A stretch of 64,000 nt of DNA from Sinotaia quadrata (Eukaryota; Mollusca; Gastropoda; Architaenioglossa; Viviparidae), in contig CM054180.1 in NCBI GenBank assembly GCA_028829895.1, forward strand, positions 96,470,135-96,534,134, written 5' to 3'. This document shows positions 48,505 to 61,155 of the stretch, one piece after another (position 1 is the first letter of the stretch; each line of letters opens with the position of its first letter). Both the position numbers and the translations under genes were made by a program. The notes beneath the pieces were generated by a model. The model saw only the letters and a program-made list of their open reading frames with translations. It did no database searches and had not been told where the DNA came from.

Positions 48505-48672
48505 AATGTGTCAGCATGTGACAAGTGTGAGTCATGTAATGTGTCAGCATGTGACAAGTGTGAGTCATGTAATGTGTCAGCATGTGACAAGTGTGAGTCA
48601 TGTAATGTGTCAGCATGTGACAAGTGTGAGTCATGTAATGTGTCAGCATGTGACAAGTGTGAGTCATGTAAT
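48505..48672. repeat. 33-bp minisatellite, five copies
   Basis: Identical units with GTGTCAGCATGTGACAAGTG and TGAGTCATGTAAT. Each contains TGAGTCA, an AP-1-like heptamer. The 33-bp period opens frames on both strands; neither is called. Confidence 0.93.
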
Positions 48673-48679
48673 ATGGCTG

Positions 48680-50565
48680 CATGATTGTGCCATATTCTTA
48701 TGTTTCTTTTTTTAAATTTATTTATGGCTGATTATTTTTAGTTATCCACCCGGAGTAATGTATCGACTATAATATGAGGAAAATGAGTGAGTGGGGTTCC
48801 TTTTCAACATCGGTGCATGGATGTTTAAATAATGGCAGTGTAATACGAAAATTGAAATAAAATTAGGGTCGCACTTTAAGAACGTTTAACATTTGATCAA
48901 TATAAACTAAATTAGAGACCTTGACACCAAGATGTCGATTTTTGTTCGACTAAAAGTCTTCAGGGATTCGATCGACTGACTGTACGCGTTACAGAGCGTT
49001 ACAGAGCGAAACAAACCAGTCAGCCTCGCGAGGTTATCAGGTTTCACTCTCTTCGTCCAGACAGATCAGATAAAATGTCAGTTGATTATTCGTCTAAAAG
49101 CTTTCTATAAATAAATATGCCCACTAAGTCAACTCTGTCTATGGATCTATTCCAATGTTTCTGACTTGTGCAAGTGTTACTCGTCATTAAATTCTAGTAT
49201 TTATTTATTTATTTATTTATTTTTAAATAGAACAAATGGCACGCTGAAAATGACACTCGGAATGAAAGTCGCATGTTACTCATTACTACACTGGCACTCT
49301 AAAAATGACACTCATTATTAAAATGGCATCCGAAAATGATATTCATGATTAAAATGGCAAGCCGCTCATTATTAAAATTGTAATCTGAAAATGACACATC
49401 ACTCATTACTAAAATGCAGTCCGAAAATGACACTCATTAAAATGGCACTCCAAAAATGACATCTTTTATTAAAATGGCACGCCGAAAATGACATTACTAA
49501 TGGGACACGCTCTTCATCTTGGTCCATTTGCAAGATAGTTCATAGTTAATGACTTGGCCAGGGGTTCCACAGTATCATGTTTTATTGCAATTTCTCCATG
49601 GAGACCTCGATTTGAAGCCAAGCATGACGAATAGCAACAAGGCTGCTCTCCGGAACTAATTGTTGTAGCCTGTAGTTTTGGTGATGACGTCATGCAGTTA
49701 CTGTCGCATGTACGACTGATTACGTACTTACTATGCCGTTAGTAATTGCAACATTTCCGGCAAACAAAATCTGTTAAAATTCGTATTATAAATATTTTGT
49801 TTATTCGTTGGTTTTTAAAGGATTCAAAGAAAGAAAGAAAGAAAGAAAGAAAGACTTTCGCTGTGAAAACAGTATTTCTTTATTTTGTCACCTGAAAGAA
49901 ATGCTTATGCCTATGCGCAGACCAATCCCCTATTTACCCAACAGCATACATTATTCACTCTCCCCCGCCAAAAAAAAAAAAAAAAAAAAAAAACCAAAAA
50001 AAAGGAAGACCTTGTGCAATATTGACTACAAGTGCCGGCGGAAATTTGAATGTTTTAAGCGCCATGAAATGATCAAAATGCACTGACGGTCGGCAGTGGA
50101 GAGAGGTCGCGAAACACAACAAGCTAGGCAGGTAACAGTCCTATTTTTGTCTTCTGTCCCCTCCCCCGCCCTTAAAAAGAACAGGAAACCAATCTTTTCT
50201 TTAGCCATATCTCCCATAGCGACACGATTCGAATGATCTGATAAGGAGAGATCACTCTGGCAGCTAAGCTAACTCCTGCTCGGTCAAGAAAACTAACACC
50301 AATTGCACTATGCTGATAAGGTGAAGCCGATATTGTTGCATTCAGCTTTCTGACTTTTTGTTTTGCGGCTGTGTCAAACAAAAATGCACATTCTTGAATT
50401 GATCGTATATCACTATTTACAGGATTTTTTTTTTTAAGAAAAAGAAAATGTTTCAGGAAACCAAGACGATTAACTAAACGCATTAGGACCTAGTTCTTTT
50501 TGTGTCGTCAGGATCTCGATTCTCTACTCTTTTAGTGAAAATGATTTTGCTCGTATCCTCTAGGA
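48680..50565. other. Non-coding stretch with degenerate repeats and A-rich run
   Basis: Holds (ATTT)n at about 49198-49224, diverged ~27-bp repeats (AAAATGACACTCATTATTAA type) at about 49240-49500, (AAAG)n at about 49827-49852 and poly-A at about 49971-50000. A 103-codon minus-strand frame at 50172-50483 has no recognisable motif. Confidence 0.5.
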
Positions 50566-50575
50566 CAGGGGTTCT

Positions 50576-51060
50576 CAACCCGGGGGTTGAGATGGGGATT
50601 GGGACCACAGACTCAAACTGTTGGAATATTGATCTTTCTACAAACTACAATTCTTACAGATTGTACATAACTTACAGGACATCACACTTTACTGTATGTC
50701 ACAGATTAAAAGTAAAAATAATATTTCACTTTTTATCTGTGGAATTTTAGTCTGTTAAATAATTAACTATGATTATACAAAACTAATTTATTCAAGTTTT
50801 AAAATCCATCAACATTTTCTATCGCTATTAAATGTGTAAAACTCCATTATAAACTAATCCAATCTAAGTAAATGTATATATACTAATACAGAAAAAAATA
50901 AGAGATTTTCAATATTATATGCATATTATTTGGAATGCACCTTTTGAGAGTCCGAGAATCTTTAAATAGGGGGGGGGGATGACATTCTTACATATGATGA
51001 AAAGGGGGGTGACATTCTTATATGTGGTGAAAAGGGGGTGGGGGTAATACGTGTGAGTGA
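50576..51060 (+). mobile_element. hAT-like element end
   Basis: CAGGGGTTCTCAACCCGGGG at 50576-50595 is a classic hAT-type terminal sequence. G-rich imperfect repeats (AAAAGGGGGGTGACATTCTT) lie at about 50968-51040. I found no matching inverted terminus, so the right boundary is a guess and the copy is probably incomplete. Confidence 0.5.
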
Positions 51061-51394
51061 CGTAAACCTATTGACACTACCCTTGTAATAGGTTAGTGTT
51101 CATTTGAGTAGGTAATTGTTTCACTGTCTGCCTTTTAGGAATGTCGGCAGACAAAGGTGGCGATTGGAAAGTATCAAACAACGGCAGAATGGCATGAGTG
51201 TCCTAAAATGAAATCAGTAATAGGCAGTAATTATCAAAAACAAATATATATACGTTTTATATCACTTGATATTTTAACATCTTCACTTAGCAGAGTGTCT
51301 GTAACAACTTGCAGTTAATCAATTGTGTAAACAGGTACTGACAGATTACACTGTATAAAGGGGAGATTCAAAATTCTTACATTCATTAAACATA

Positions 51395-51635
51395 CGCAAC
51401 CTCCAAACTAACACAACGTGTGATTATACATCCTTCCAAATACAGCTTGTTGACACCACCTCCAAACTAACACAACGTGTGATTATGCATCCTTCCAAAT
51501 ATAGCTTGTTGACATCACTTCCAAACTAACACAACGTGTGATTGTGCATCCTTCCAAATACAGCTTGTTAACATCACCTCCAAACTAACACAACGTGTGA
51601 TTATGCATCCTTCCAAATACAGCTTGTTGACATTG
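51395..51635. repeat. 58-bp minisatellite, four copies
   Basis: Units contain CTCCAAACTAACACAACGTG, GCATCCTTCCAAATA and AGCTTGTTGACA. Well conserved. Confidence 0.93.
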
Positions 51636-52698
51636 ATTTCTAAGAGCAGTCTGGCTTTAAATCAATTTATAACTCGCAGGCGTTCGTCCGTGACTAGGGA
51701 CAAAGAGTGTGTACTCTGTGGCCACGCGGACGTGCTTTGCAATAGCTAATTGTTGTAGGGTTGATGACAACTGGGAAAGTTGATATGTGTGTGGGTTGTT
51801 GCTTAGTGATTTAAAAGTACACATTTAAAAAAACCTTCTCATGCATCATCGCTCGAAATGATGTAGAGCTTTTTTTCTGGAATTTGAATGATGAAAATAA
51901 TCAATATATAAATTAACTTTAACGCAAAGAATTAAAGAGGTGTTTCAATATTTTGCAATGTCGAAAATCGATTGAAGCTCGTTAAATATTCTACAGGTAC
52001 TTGTATATAACAACGAAGCAAAACGCAACACCTGTATATAAAGGAAAGAACAATGAACAAGAAAATAAATATATGATCTCTGTATGAGCATAGAGAATAC
52101 CAATAAGGAAACAACGCAGGTGAATATAAGACTGCAATGCAATCCACCATTAATGGTGAAGAATGAAACTAACACGTTGCGAAATTAACAGTTTATTACA
52201 GTAATAGGACAAAAGTTCTAACAGTATCAAAAAGTTTTTTTAAAAGAAAAAGATTAGTCTATGTATGTGCACCTGCGTGAATGTAGCCGCATGAGTGTAT
52301 GTGTACAAGCGAATACATAAGTTTACACAGTGGACACATTGCATGTATCATTTAATTTTCATAAGACCGAAACCACGAACAAGAGAATTTGCATGTTACA
52401 AAAAAAAACTTTTTTTAAGAAATTGCTTGCGTCTATGTATTTGTATGTGTGCGTGTTTTATATATGCTTGCGCGTGTGTTTGTTCACTGGCTCTATGCAT
52501 AAGACTTAGCAATACGTGTTGACGTCACTCAGCCAGTAATAGTAACATTCATTTTATAGGTCCACTTGCATAAAACTGAGTTCCCTTAACAGAGAACACG
52601 TCTAAAACAAGGAAGTGTTCGTGTGTGTTTGTGAGTGTGTACGTATGCATGTGAACATGTTCGGTGAGCCTTTAATACCTATGTGAGCATGCTTTAAC

Positions 52699-53067
52699 CT
52701 AAACAAGAAAGATCATAGCACAGGGCCGGATACGCAAACTTACTATCGAGGGGTTTGGAGTGGTTGGACGGGTGGGGAAAACAAAACCGAACCTGATCTC
52801 CGGACACGCAAACCACGTCCGTTTATTTGTTCCGTTCCTGAAGACACTCATATTTCCAAGTTGAGAATTTTCACTTTCTCCAGAGGATCCAAAGTCCCTC
52901 ATCAACGCGAGAAAGGGAAGGATCATTTTACTGACTACTTCCTTGATTGGTTGTAACACAATCTGCTCAAGAAACTGGACTCCTTCCGACGTCTGAGAGT
53001 ATAAATCGTTTGTTGTGGTTTTTACTTTGTGTGGTTTCATGTTATTCTCATAACATCGACAATTCAA
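52699..53067 (-). CDS. Hypothetical ORF, 122 codons, no recognised domain
   Basis: An open minus-strand frame (ATG at 53065-53067) in a segment of more balanced composition than its surroundings. It encodes a soluble-looking peptide (SEGVQFLEQIVLQPIKEVVS, later SENSQLGNMSVFRNGTNK) without membrane segments or a known motif. No flanking splice signals or poly(A) signal convinced me. It may be an exon, an element fragment or chance. The rest of 51636-53690 is non-coding, with (CA)(CT)(CA) repeats at its right. Confidence 0.15.
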   Translation of the reverse strand: MNCRCYENNMKPHKVKTTTNDLYSQTSEGVQFLEQIVLQPIKEVVSKMILPFLALMRDFGSSGESENSQLGNMSVFRNGTNKRTWFACPEIRFGFVFPTRPTTPNPSIVSLRIRPCAMIFLV

Positions 53068-53512
53068 CTTGCTTTAATTTTATGAAGACTTCCATCATAA
53101 CTCCGTCTACGTCACTCAAGGACACTAGTATGTTTGCTCCTTAATACATTCGTGTTCATTACATTGGTGCTTATTGATTCTCAATGAAGCTTGTCTGGCA
53201 AAAGTGGATCTCGGTGGAACAGGGAAAGATCACCCCACCCCCTTTCCTTACTAACGTACACATATACAGACATATGCACAAATACATGCATATTCATACA
53301 CAGTGACATACTTGCATGCTCATTTACAATTATGAGATATAAACATGCATCATGCACACGCATGCATTCACATTCTCAATGTACACATATGTACACTCAT
53401 ACATTCAAGCATACATTCAATAAATACACTAACTTGCTTACAAGTTACATACAAACATACATTCAATACATAAACACTATAACAAATAGTCAAAGTCTGA
53501 TACCTATGTTAC

Positions 53513-53523
53513 ACACACACACA

Positions 53524-53598
<75 letters not shown>

Positions 53599-53600
53599 AA
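53513..53600. repeat. (CA)n(CT)n(CA)n compound microsatellite
   Basis: ACACAC run, about 25 CT units, then a second ACAC run. The Ser/Leu and Thr/His frame through it is an artefact. Confidence 0.97.
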
Positions 53601-53689
53601 ACACCCAATCTTAACCGTGTCATTACAACCTCCATCACCGAAAAGATTTCCTTACTGCTTATTATTATGCCTAAAATAAAATTCAATAA

Positions 53690-54870
53690 TTCAATACAAA
53701 TTACAGAATAATTCTTATCAGAGAACAGAAATGGAGTTATTAGAGATAAGCGATAATAGTTTTTACGTATCCTGGATTAGGCATGGTCTTAACAGTCTTT
53801 CATGTTTTTGTTTTTTTGCAACAATATAACAAATTATAGTTCAGTTCAATTTCCATGTGTTTCTCTCCGCATGCTAAAACAGATTCGCCACTTGATCTCT
53901 TGAAGTCAACCTGGATTTTCTCCACTCTACCAGTTTATTCAAGCAGAAAAATAATTGTAGTTAATTCTAGTACTTCCCCTAACAGAAATTTTCTCAGTTA
54001 AGTCATCATACATTGCCACCATACATCTAAGAAGCGAAGTGTATTCCATTACACTTACACACACCATGGTAAGTGACTCCCACATTCCCACATCTCTCCG
54101 GTTGTAGCGGGTTACAATCAGTGAACCAGTAGATTCAAATAACATGTGAAAGGCCGTTAACTCACTGCAAAATATAATCAGGGAGCAAACCTAAGTTTCC
54201 AGTTTATTGCTTTATAAGTCCATTCTTTCTTACATTCCAATCTCAACTTACAGTTTCCTGCAATGATATTTATTAGCCCGATACATGCACACAGCCTAAT
54301 AAATACAGCATGATACATGCACACAGCCTAATAAATACAGCATCATCAAAACAATATCAAGTGTTAGCAGTGTTAGCACATAAGCTATGTTCAAACATTT
54401 ATAGAAATAATAGTCCACTAACATAATACATCTCTATGTAAAACAAGTATAACACATCAATATCAAAAATGCACGAAACATTTCAACATCCATTCTCTCT
54501 CTACCAGTCAGTTAACTCACCATCAAGCTAATGGATGCCTTTCATGACCAGACTTGTTTGTACTTCAAATTCAAGTGATTAGACAATAGACTTCTCTACA
54601 GCAGGTATACCTTTAGGTCTCAGCCCATTTGATGGTCTCGTTCTCGATAATCATAACCATTTGATAATAAAAACTACTCACTGAGTTGGGATGGTTTGCA
54701 TTACATCAGCAATTTCTAGCAATATCTCAACTCGGGTGTTTACTTCAAACTCTGACACTTTCAAAATTACCGTCATAAGGAGTGCCCAGGGTCATGTTAT
54801 CTGACAATTTAACAATTTATATGACAATTAAATTTTAAAATAGGGAGATGTAAATTTACTCTGCCACAGG
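53690..54870 (-). repeat. Dispersed repeat family A, copy A10
   Basis: Long inverted copy. It starts in the middle of the element (TCAGAGAACAGAAATGGAGT) and runs through TAAGTCCATTCTTTCTTACA and CACCATCAAGCTAATGGATG to the terminus TAAATTTACTCTGCCACAGG at about 54870. It carries a ~28-bp direct repeat (GATACATGCACACAGCCTAA, about 54280 and 54310). Confidence 0.72.
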
Positions 54871-54892
54871 TCATAATCATTCTTTGTAGTAT

Positions 54893-55190
54893 TGGTTTAC
54901 GTCATTTGTTTGTAATACTGTCTTTACTTCTGTTGTTTGTACTATTTGATCTATGCATATTTTTTGTAATATTAGCTTTGCGTCTATCATTTCTAATACT
55001 GGATTTACGTTTGTTGTTTGTAATGTCAGCTTTACGTCAATTGTTTGTAATATTAGCTTTGCGTCTTTCGTCTCTAATACTGGATTTACGTTTGTTGTTT
55101 GTAATGTCAGCTTTATGTCAATTGTTTGTAATTTTCACTAAATGTAAATTGTTTGTAATATTGGCTTTACTTTAATTTAATTGTTTGTAA
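54893..55190. repeat. Short-period minisatellite (TTTGTAATRTYAGCTTTACG type)
   Basis: About ten imperfect units of roughly 25-30 bp, starting about 20 bases past the terminus of family A copy A10. Confidence 0.8.
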
Positions 55191-55499
55191 TATAACTTTA
55201 TATATAGCGTTTTAATACAACATTGGAAGAGTTGAAAGATTGTGTGCTCAATTGTACTATTCAGCAAGACCGCCCTACGCAGTTGAGGACTATTTTATTT
55301 TTATTTGAAGATTTCGCAAGGACAAGTATTCATAAACTTAGTTCAGTCTATTTCTACAACTTTTGTCGGTGGATAGTGTTCATATCATCACTTTAATTAA
55401 CAGAAGCATCTCTGACATTACAATTCATTTTACTATTATGTGACGTCACTAACATTGAGGACTTAAATTCAGATATCTTTTTTCCATTTCCATCTACCA

Positions 55500-56050
55500 A
55501 ACTGAAACTTATTTATACATTTGCACTGATGGCTAAAATTTATTTATATATTAGCACTGATGACTGAAATGTATGTATATATTTGTACTGAAGGCTGAAA
55601 TGTTTGTGGTATGTGTGTGTGTACTGATTTCTGAAGCTTATATATTTGTTATTTAAACTTATTTATATACTTGTACTGATGGACAAGATTTATTTATATA
55701 TTTGCACTGATGTCCTAAGTTTATTTATATATTTGACCTGTTGGTTGAAACTTATTTATATATTTGTACTGATGGACAAGATTTATTTAAATATTTGTAC
55801 TGAGAGACAAGATTTATTTATATATTTGCACTGATGTCCTAAGTTTATTTATATATTTGTCCTGATGGTTGAAACTTATTTATATATTTGTACTAATGGA
55901 CAAGATTTATTTAAATATTTGTACTGAGAGACAACATTTATTCATATGTGACTTGATGGACAAAATTTATGTATATATTTGTATTGAGAGACAAGATTTA
56001 TTTTTATGTGTACCGAAGGACAAGATTTATTGATGTGTACTGATGGACAA
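55500..56050. repeat. ~33-bp minisatellite, about 15 diverged copies
   Basis: Units of the type ATTTATATATTTGTACTGAT plus GGACAAGATTT. 55191-55500 to its left shows nothing. Confidence 0.82.
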
Positions 56051-56112
56051 GAGAGGCAGACTGCATTCGAAAGTGTATGACGCATGACAAGAACGAGATG
56101 CTTAAATTGACA

Positions 56113-56395
56113 TTAATTGTCTCGAAATACCTGCAATTGTCTCCAGATAATTACAACTGTCTCTAGTTTGCTGTAAATTGTCTCGAGATCGCTACATTTG
56201 TCTATAGGATGCTGCAATTGTCTCCAGATAATTACAACTGTCTCTAGTTTGCTGTAAATTGTCTCGAGATCGCTACATTTGTCTATAGGATGCTGCAATT
56301 GTCTCCAGATAATTACAACTGTCTCTAGTTTGCTGTAAATTGTCTCGAGATCGCTACATTTGTCTCGAGGATGCTGCAATTGTCTCGAAATAGTT
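56113..56395. repeat. 81-bp minisatellite, three and a half copies
   Basis: Units are themselves built of four related ~20-mers (GCTGCAATTGTCTCCAGATA, TTACAACTGTCTCTAGTTTG, CTGTAAATTGTCTCGAGATC, GCTACATTTGTCTATAGGAT), so the array has two nested periods. A related fragment (GCAACTATCTCGAGATCGTG) lies at about 58284. Confidence 0.93.
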
Positions 56396-56399
56396 GTGT

Positions 56400-58730
56400 C
56401 ACAAAGTAGGAGAGTGAACTCGCCAAAAGATTTTTTTAAAATCTAATTTTAACAGTGCATATAACCTTTTTCCTTGACCTTATCGGGCCAAGAGTGCACG
56501 CAGAACACGTGATTTCAAATTATGTTTCACGCCGGAGACAGTCAGCTAAAATGTTTTTAAATGCTAATTGAGCGTGCAATTTGTACACGATTAACAAACC
56601 CTCACTTCGTTTTCTTTAAAGTAGCTTATAATTTAAAAGATGCATTACGATTGTTGTTAATAAATCTACTTTATTAATATTCATTTAAAGTTATGTTTAT
56701 TTGTGTATTGTAGCCATGTGTGTACAAATTGTATCCCGACTTGAAAATATCTGTTGTCATGTCTTTAGTGAAATAGTTGATTGAGAAGAACATTTATTTT
56801 GAAATGCTTTTTGTCGAATGTATTATTTGTAAATTAAAAGTGCACTGAGTGTAATTAGATACGTGCCGGAGGATGACAGGAGATGTAAGAGATTTTTCAT
56901 GTGCAGAACCACTTAGGGAGCGAGTTAAAGGAATATTTATGTGAATTTCATGCGTCGAGAGGTTTTTTTTTTCTCTTCCACGTTAAGTGCTCAGACAGCA
57001 ATAAAAGTGAGAGTAAATTCTCCTCAAAGTATCACAGCAAGAGAGAGAGAGAGGACTTGGCCTATTTTCCTGTGGTCATTGCCATTTTTGAGCACCCATT
57101 CAGTTAAGTTGGGAAATAACTGGGCTGATTTAAAACAGTGGAAGTTCTCTGGAACAAGATTGTCTTCACTCTAATGGAAAGAGCTCGAACCATTAAAGTG
57201 TCAAGGTAAAGCAGTCATATAGGAAACTCTACCTGAAGACATCCAGTGGCCTTGAATCACACCTATTCCATGAGTGGACTGATTGTGCCTGGGCAACATG
57301 TGATGGTTGGCAATACTGTGCTATGAGGACATCCCACTGACAGCAAGACATGACATCAACCCTTTGCTGCTACAGTGGTATGTTGTGGAACCACTAGACC
57401 CAACCTACAGACAGGCAGTCACCTTTATTGGACCATGTCCAAAACTGATGTTGGTACCAGTGAGCATGCCACAAGGGAGGGCCAGACATATGCAACCCCC
57501 CAGGTCTATGTGTAGTCTATGACTTCATTTCAATTGTCTCCTTTGTTTCTACACAGCATTCATAATTACTTACCCTATTTCTAAAGGGGCCACGAGTAAT
57601 CTGAAATTGAACTATTTAGAGAAACCTTAGTGCACATAGTCAATGAGACTGATTTAGAATTTAATTGCTATTTTTCTTATATACTTTGTAGGAAGACTCA
57701 GTAGCCAGACTTTTCATTGACACCTTTCCATAGTGAACTTTATGCTAGTAATACTATTGTTGATAGTGGAATGTGCTGTATTATTACAAGTTTTAATTTA
57801 TTGCTTCATTATTATTGCATCACCATTTATCATTTAAGGACATTACCCCCCCCCCCAAAGCATGTTTATGAATGAATGATTTGGAGGGCGAATGATCATT
57901 ACCGCATTAAAGAGAACCCATATAGTAATACAAATTGAATCATACTCTTTCCAAAGATAGAATCTCATCTGCTTTTGTTTTGAAAGAGCGAGTGCAGTGT
58001 TGTCATTTCCGTTTTGTCATGTATTTATTTACATGTTCCATTCCATATGCAATCTTGCATACAAACACATCAGCACGTAACCCTTGCATGCATAAATGAA
58101 AAGAGCTAGACATACATCCATGGTGTGTGCGTGTGGATTTGTGACAAACAGCTAACAGTCCTACATAGTGTTGACAAAATCACAAAACCACTAAGCCTCT
58201 TCTGAAGGAGTCTTGTGACATTTTTGATTACCCCTGACGTGATCATTTTGGTTTTGTGACAAGCTGCAACTGTCTTGAAGTCAATGCAACTATCTCGAGA
58301 TCGTGCAATTTTCTCACGATTAAGTGTTTCACAGTTTGCATGTAGCCATAAAATATTTTCTGGTAATGCGCGAATGAAGTCTCTTTGTCAGTATTATTAC
58401 CTGTGGCTGATTTACAGATTCTTGTGTGAGTAATGAAAAACATTTTAAAACATGCATTTAAAAAGAAACGCTGCAGTCTAAGAGTGCCTCGTTCAGATAC
58501 CCGTTTATTGTATTCCCTATTTATGATAGCACGACTGGCAGATCTATTTACTTTAGCTTGTAGCATACTGTATGTATATATTTCATTTCATAATTAGTTT
58601 ATTTGTATCTAATTACTGCATACTCAAATAAAGTATTCAGGAGACAGCTTTAGTATTTATTCGGTCTATTTGATTTCATTAATGGATTTATGTTGCCTGT
58701 ATATGTGCATGTATGGGTATGGGTGAAAGA
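56400..58730. other. Unassigned stretch; a balanced-composition segment at about 57180-57530
   Basis: No gene is supported. The 57180-57530 segment is richer in G+C than its flanks and has frames on both strands (plus 57307-57522; minus pieces such as GIGVIQGHWMSSGRVSYMTA broken by stops), which looks like an eroded copy of something once coding. A 107-codon minus frame at 58243-58566 has no known motif. A run of C is at about 57848. Confidence 0.25.
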
Positions 58731-58736
58731 GAGATG

Positions 58737-58741
58737 TGTGT

Positions 58742-58794
<53 letters not shown>

Positions 58795-58890
58795 TGTGTG
58801 TGTGTGTGCTTGAGTGAGAGATCCTTGTGAGACAGCAGAGAGAGAGAGAGAGAGTGTGTGTGTGAGAGAGAGAGACTGACAGACAGACAG
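58737..58890. repeat. (GT)n / (GA)n / (GACA)n microsatellites
   Basis: GT tract to about 58808, then GA runs at about 58837-58875 and GACA units to about 58893. Confidence 0.95.
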
Positions 58891-58893
58891 ACA

Positions 58894-60011
58894 GGTAGGT
58901 TTGTGTAAGAGGGGGAGAGAGGGGTGTGCTTGAGAAAGACGGATCGATGTTTATGAGAAGGAAAGAGAAGAAGGATGTGTGTGTTCGTTTGTTTCTGTGC
59001 ATAATGACAGTGACTTTGTAATCAAGTGTTTCTTATTCTTTTCCTTTCTCTTGTTTTCGCCTGTTTAGTGAAATATGACATCATCAGACCATCTCAAGGT
59101 CTTTTCCTGCTGAGTCGAGTACAGGTCCGTGTTTATCAAGCTGAACCACAGTCAAATCACTGTAGAAATCTTTGCACTGAGGTTAGTCACTCCGTCAGAT
59201 CTAGCCTTGAGGAATTTACACCAAATAAAACACTTGACTCAGGCAATAGTCAACGCTCAGTCAGAAAAGTCACTAACTGCGACCGTGGTCAGAATTGTGA
59301 GTTATCTCATTGCTTTTCTTCTTATCTTTCCTGACGTTGTTACAATTATATAATAGAAATCATTGCGATGCAGTTAAAATGTTTTCAAAATGGTCTCTAC
59401 TGACATATTTGTTTAGTGAGACGTGGATGTGGATTTACAGGAACGTAACATTTCACGTTACTCAAAACATCGCCATTTTGAAAATGGAAATCGTAGTCTC
59501 GGGAATAACTGTAACAATAGCAAGCAGAAATATGAAAAAGATATTGATGACTTGTATCAACGCTTTGTAATTCACTGCCGTTCGTGTTCAGTTTGACCTA
59601 CATTAACTTGAACAATTCTCTTAACTGTGTATGCTAAAGCAATCAGTGGAGTGGGGATCAGTTGCCTCTTGCGGGTTTCTAATTTACAGTGTAATTATTT
59701 AGCTATTAATTCATTAATTATTACTAACGAAAAGAAATTTGCATTTCTTTTTCTTTTAATTCATGCCTTCCTTCCTTCTTTTGTCCTTTCTTTCAGACAT
59801 TCTCTCATTTTTTTGTTTATTTTTTCTTTTCAATATTTATTCGTTTTGTTAAATGTGTCCTTCGTTATTTTAAAACTCACTGAGGCGTCTATAGATATCG
59901 CTTTGTTATCAAATACATTACAAAATACATTACAAAATACATTACAAAATACATTTCTTCAGCCTTTTGCATGCATGGACGGACGCACGGATGAATGGAT
60001 GGATGGAATGG
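58894..60011. other. Non-coding stretch
   Basis: Frames at 59026-59334 and 59627-60031 are short and lack motifs. ATACATTACAAA repeats occur at about 59918-59955, and a GGAC/GGAT-rich run at about 59976-60012. Confidence 0.4.
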
Positions 60012-60380
60012 AATTTACTTGCGATTATTAATTAATACTCGCCCAGTAAATTAATCTCTTACAGTATGGGTCACTAAGATTATTAATTAATACTCACCCA
60101 GTAAATTAATCTCTTACAGTATGGGTCACTAAGATTATTAATTAATACTCGCCCAGTAAATTAATCTCTTACAGTATGGGTCACTAAGATTATTAATTAA
60201 TACTCGCCCAGTAAATTAATCTCTTACAGTATGGGTCACTAAGATTATTAATTAATACTCACCCAGTAAATTAACCTTTTACAGTATGGGTTACTAAGAT
60301 TATTAATTAATACTCACCCAGTAAATTAACCTCTTACAGTATGGGTCACTAAGATTATAAATTAATACTCACCCAGTAAA
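60012..60380. repeat. 55-bp minisatellite, about seven copies
   Basis: Units contain ATTATTAATTAATACTCGCC, CAGTAAATTAATCTCTTACA and GTATGGGTCACTAAG. It runs straight into family A copy A11. Confidence 0.94.
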
Positions 60381-60384
60381 TTAT

Positions 60385-60835
60385 ATAATAGTAGAAGTAA
60401 TAATCTACTCCCATAATACATCTCTACAATAAACGCATATATCAATAGAAAAATACAGGAAATATTTCTAAGTCCACCCTCTCTCAATCAATCAGTTACC
60501 TCACCATTAAGCTAATGTCCGCCTTTCATGACCGGACTTTCAGCCACACCAAATCCAAAGTGATCAGAAAATAAGATTGTTTTCAACAGGTAAATTTTGA
60601 TCTCAACCCATTGGCTGGTCTCGTTCATCTTAACCATTGAAAAAAAAAACTATTCATCTGCCTAACCCCCGATTTAGATTACATTAGCAAGCTCTAACGT
60701 GTTCTTTACCTGAGTTGTTTACTCCAAAAATATCATCATAATCAGTGTCCAAGATTACATTGCGTTAACTTTGGCAACAAAGATATAATTATTAAGTATA
60801 GAAATAGGGTAGCCAAATTTACTCCACCACACATT
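60385..60835 (-). repeat. Dispersed repeat family A, copy A11
   Basis: From CTACTCCCATAATACATCTC through CTAAGTCCACCCTCTCTCAA and TCATGACCGGACTTTCAGCC to the terminus AAATTTACTCCACCACACAT. It is bounded on both sides by different minisatellites. Confidence 0.75.
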
Positions 60836-61155
60836 CTATTCACAGTTTCTAGTTAAAGTAAACATATATCACATAGCACATTATTCACAGTTTCTAGTTA
60901 AAGTAAATATATACCACATAGCACATTATTCACAGTTTCTAGTTAAAGTAAATATATACCTCATAGCACATTATTAACAGTTTCTAGTTAAAGTAAATAT
61001 ATACCACATAGCACATTATTAACAGTTTCTAGTTAAAGTAAACATATATCACATAGCATATTATTAACAGTTTCTAGTTAAAGTAAACATATATCACATA
61101 GCACATTATTAACAGTTTCTAGTTAAAGTAAATATATACCACATAGCATATTATT
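60832..61155. repeat. ~45-bp minisatellite, about seven copies
   Basis: Units contain CAGTTTCTAGTTAAAGTAAA and ATATACCACATAGCACATTA. The first unit overlaps the CCACACATT terminus of copy A11. Confidence 0.93.

Noticed and set aside
50172..50483. 103-codon minus-strand frame
   Set aside because: No motif, no splice or poly(A) context; includes a translated homopolymer (KKKN).
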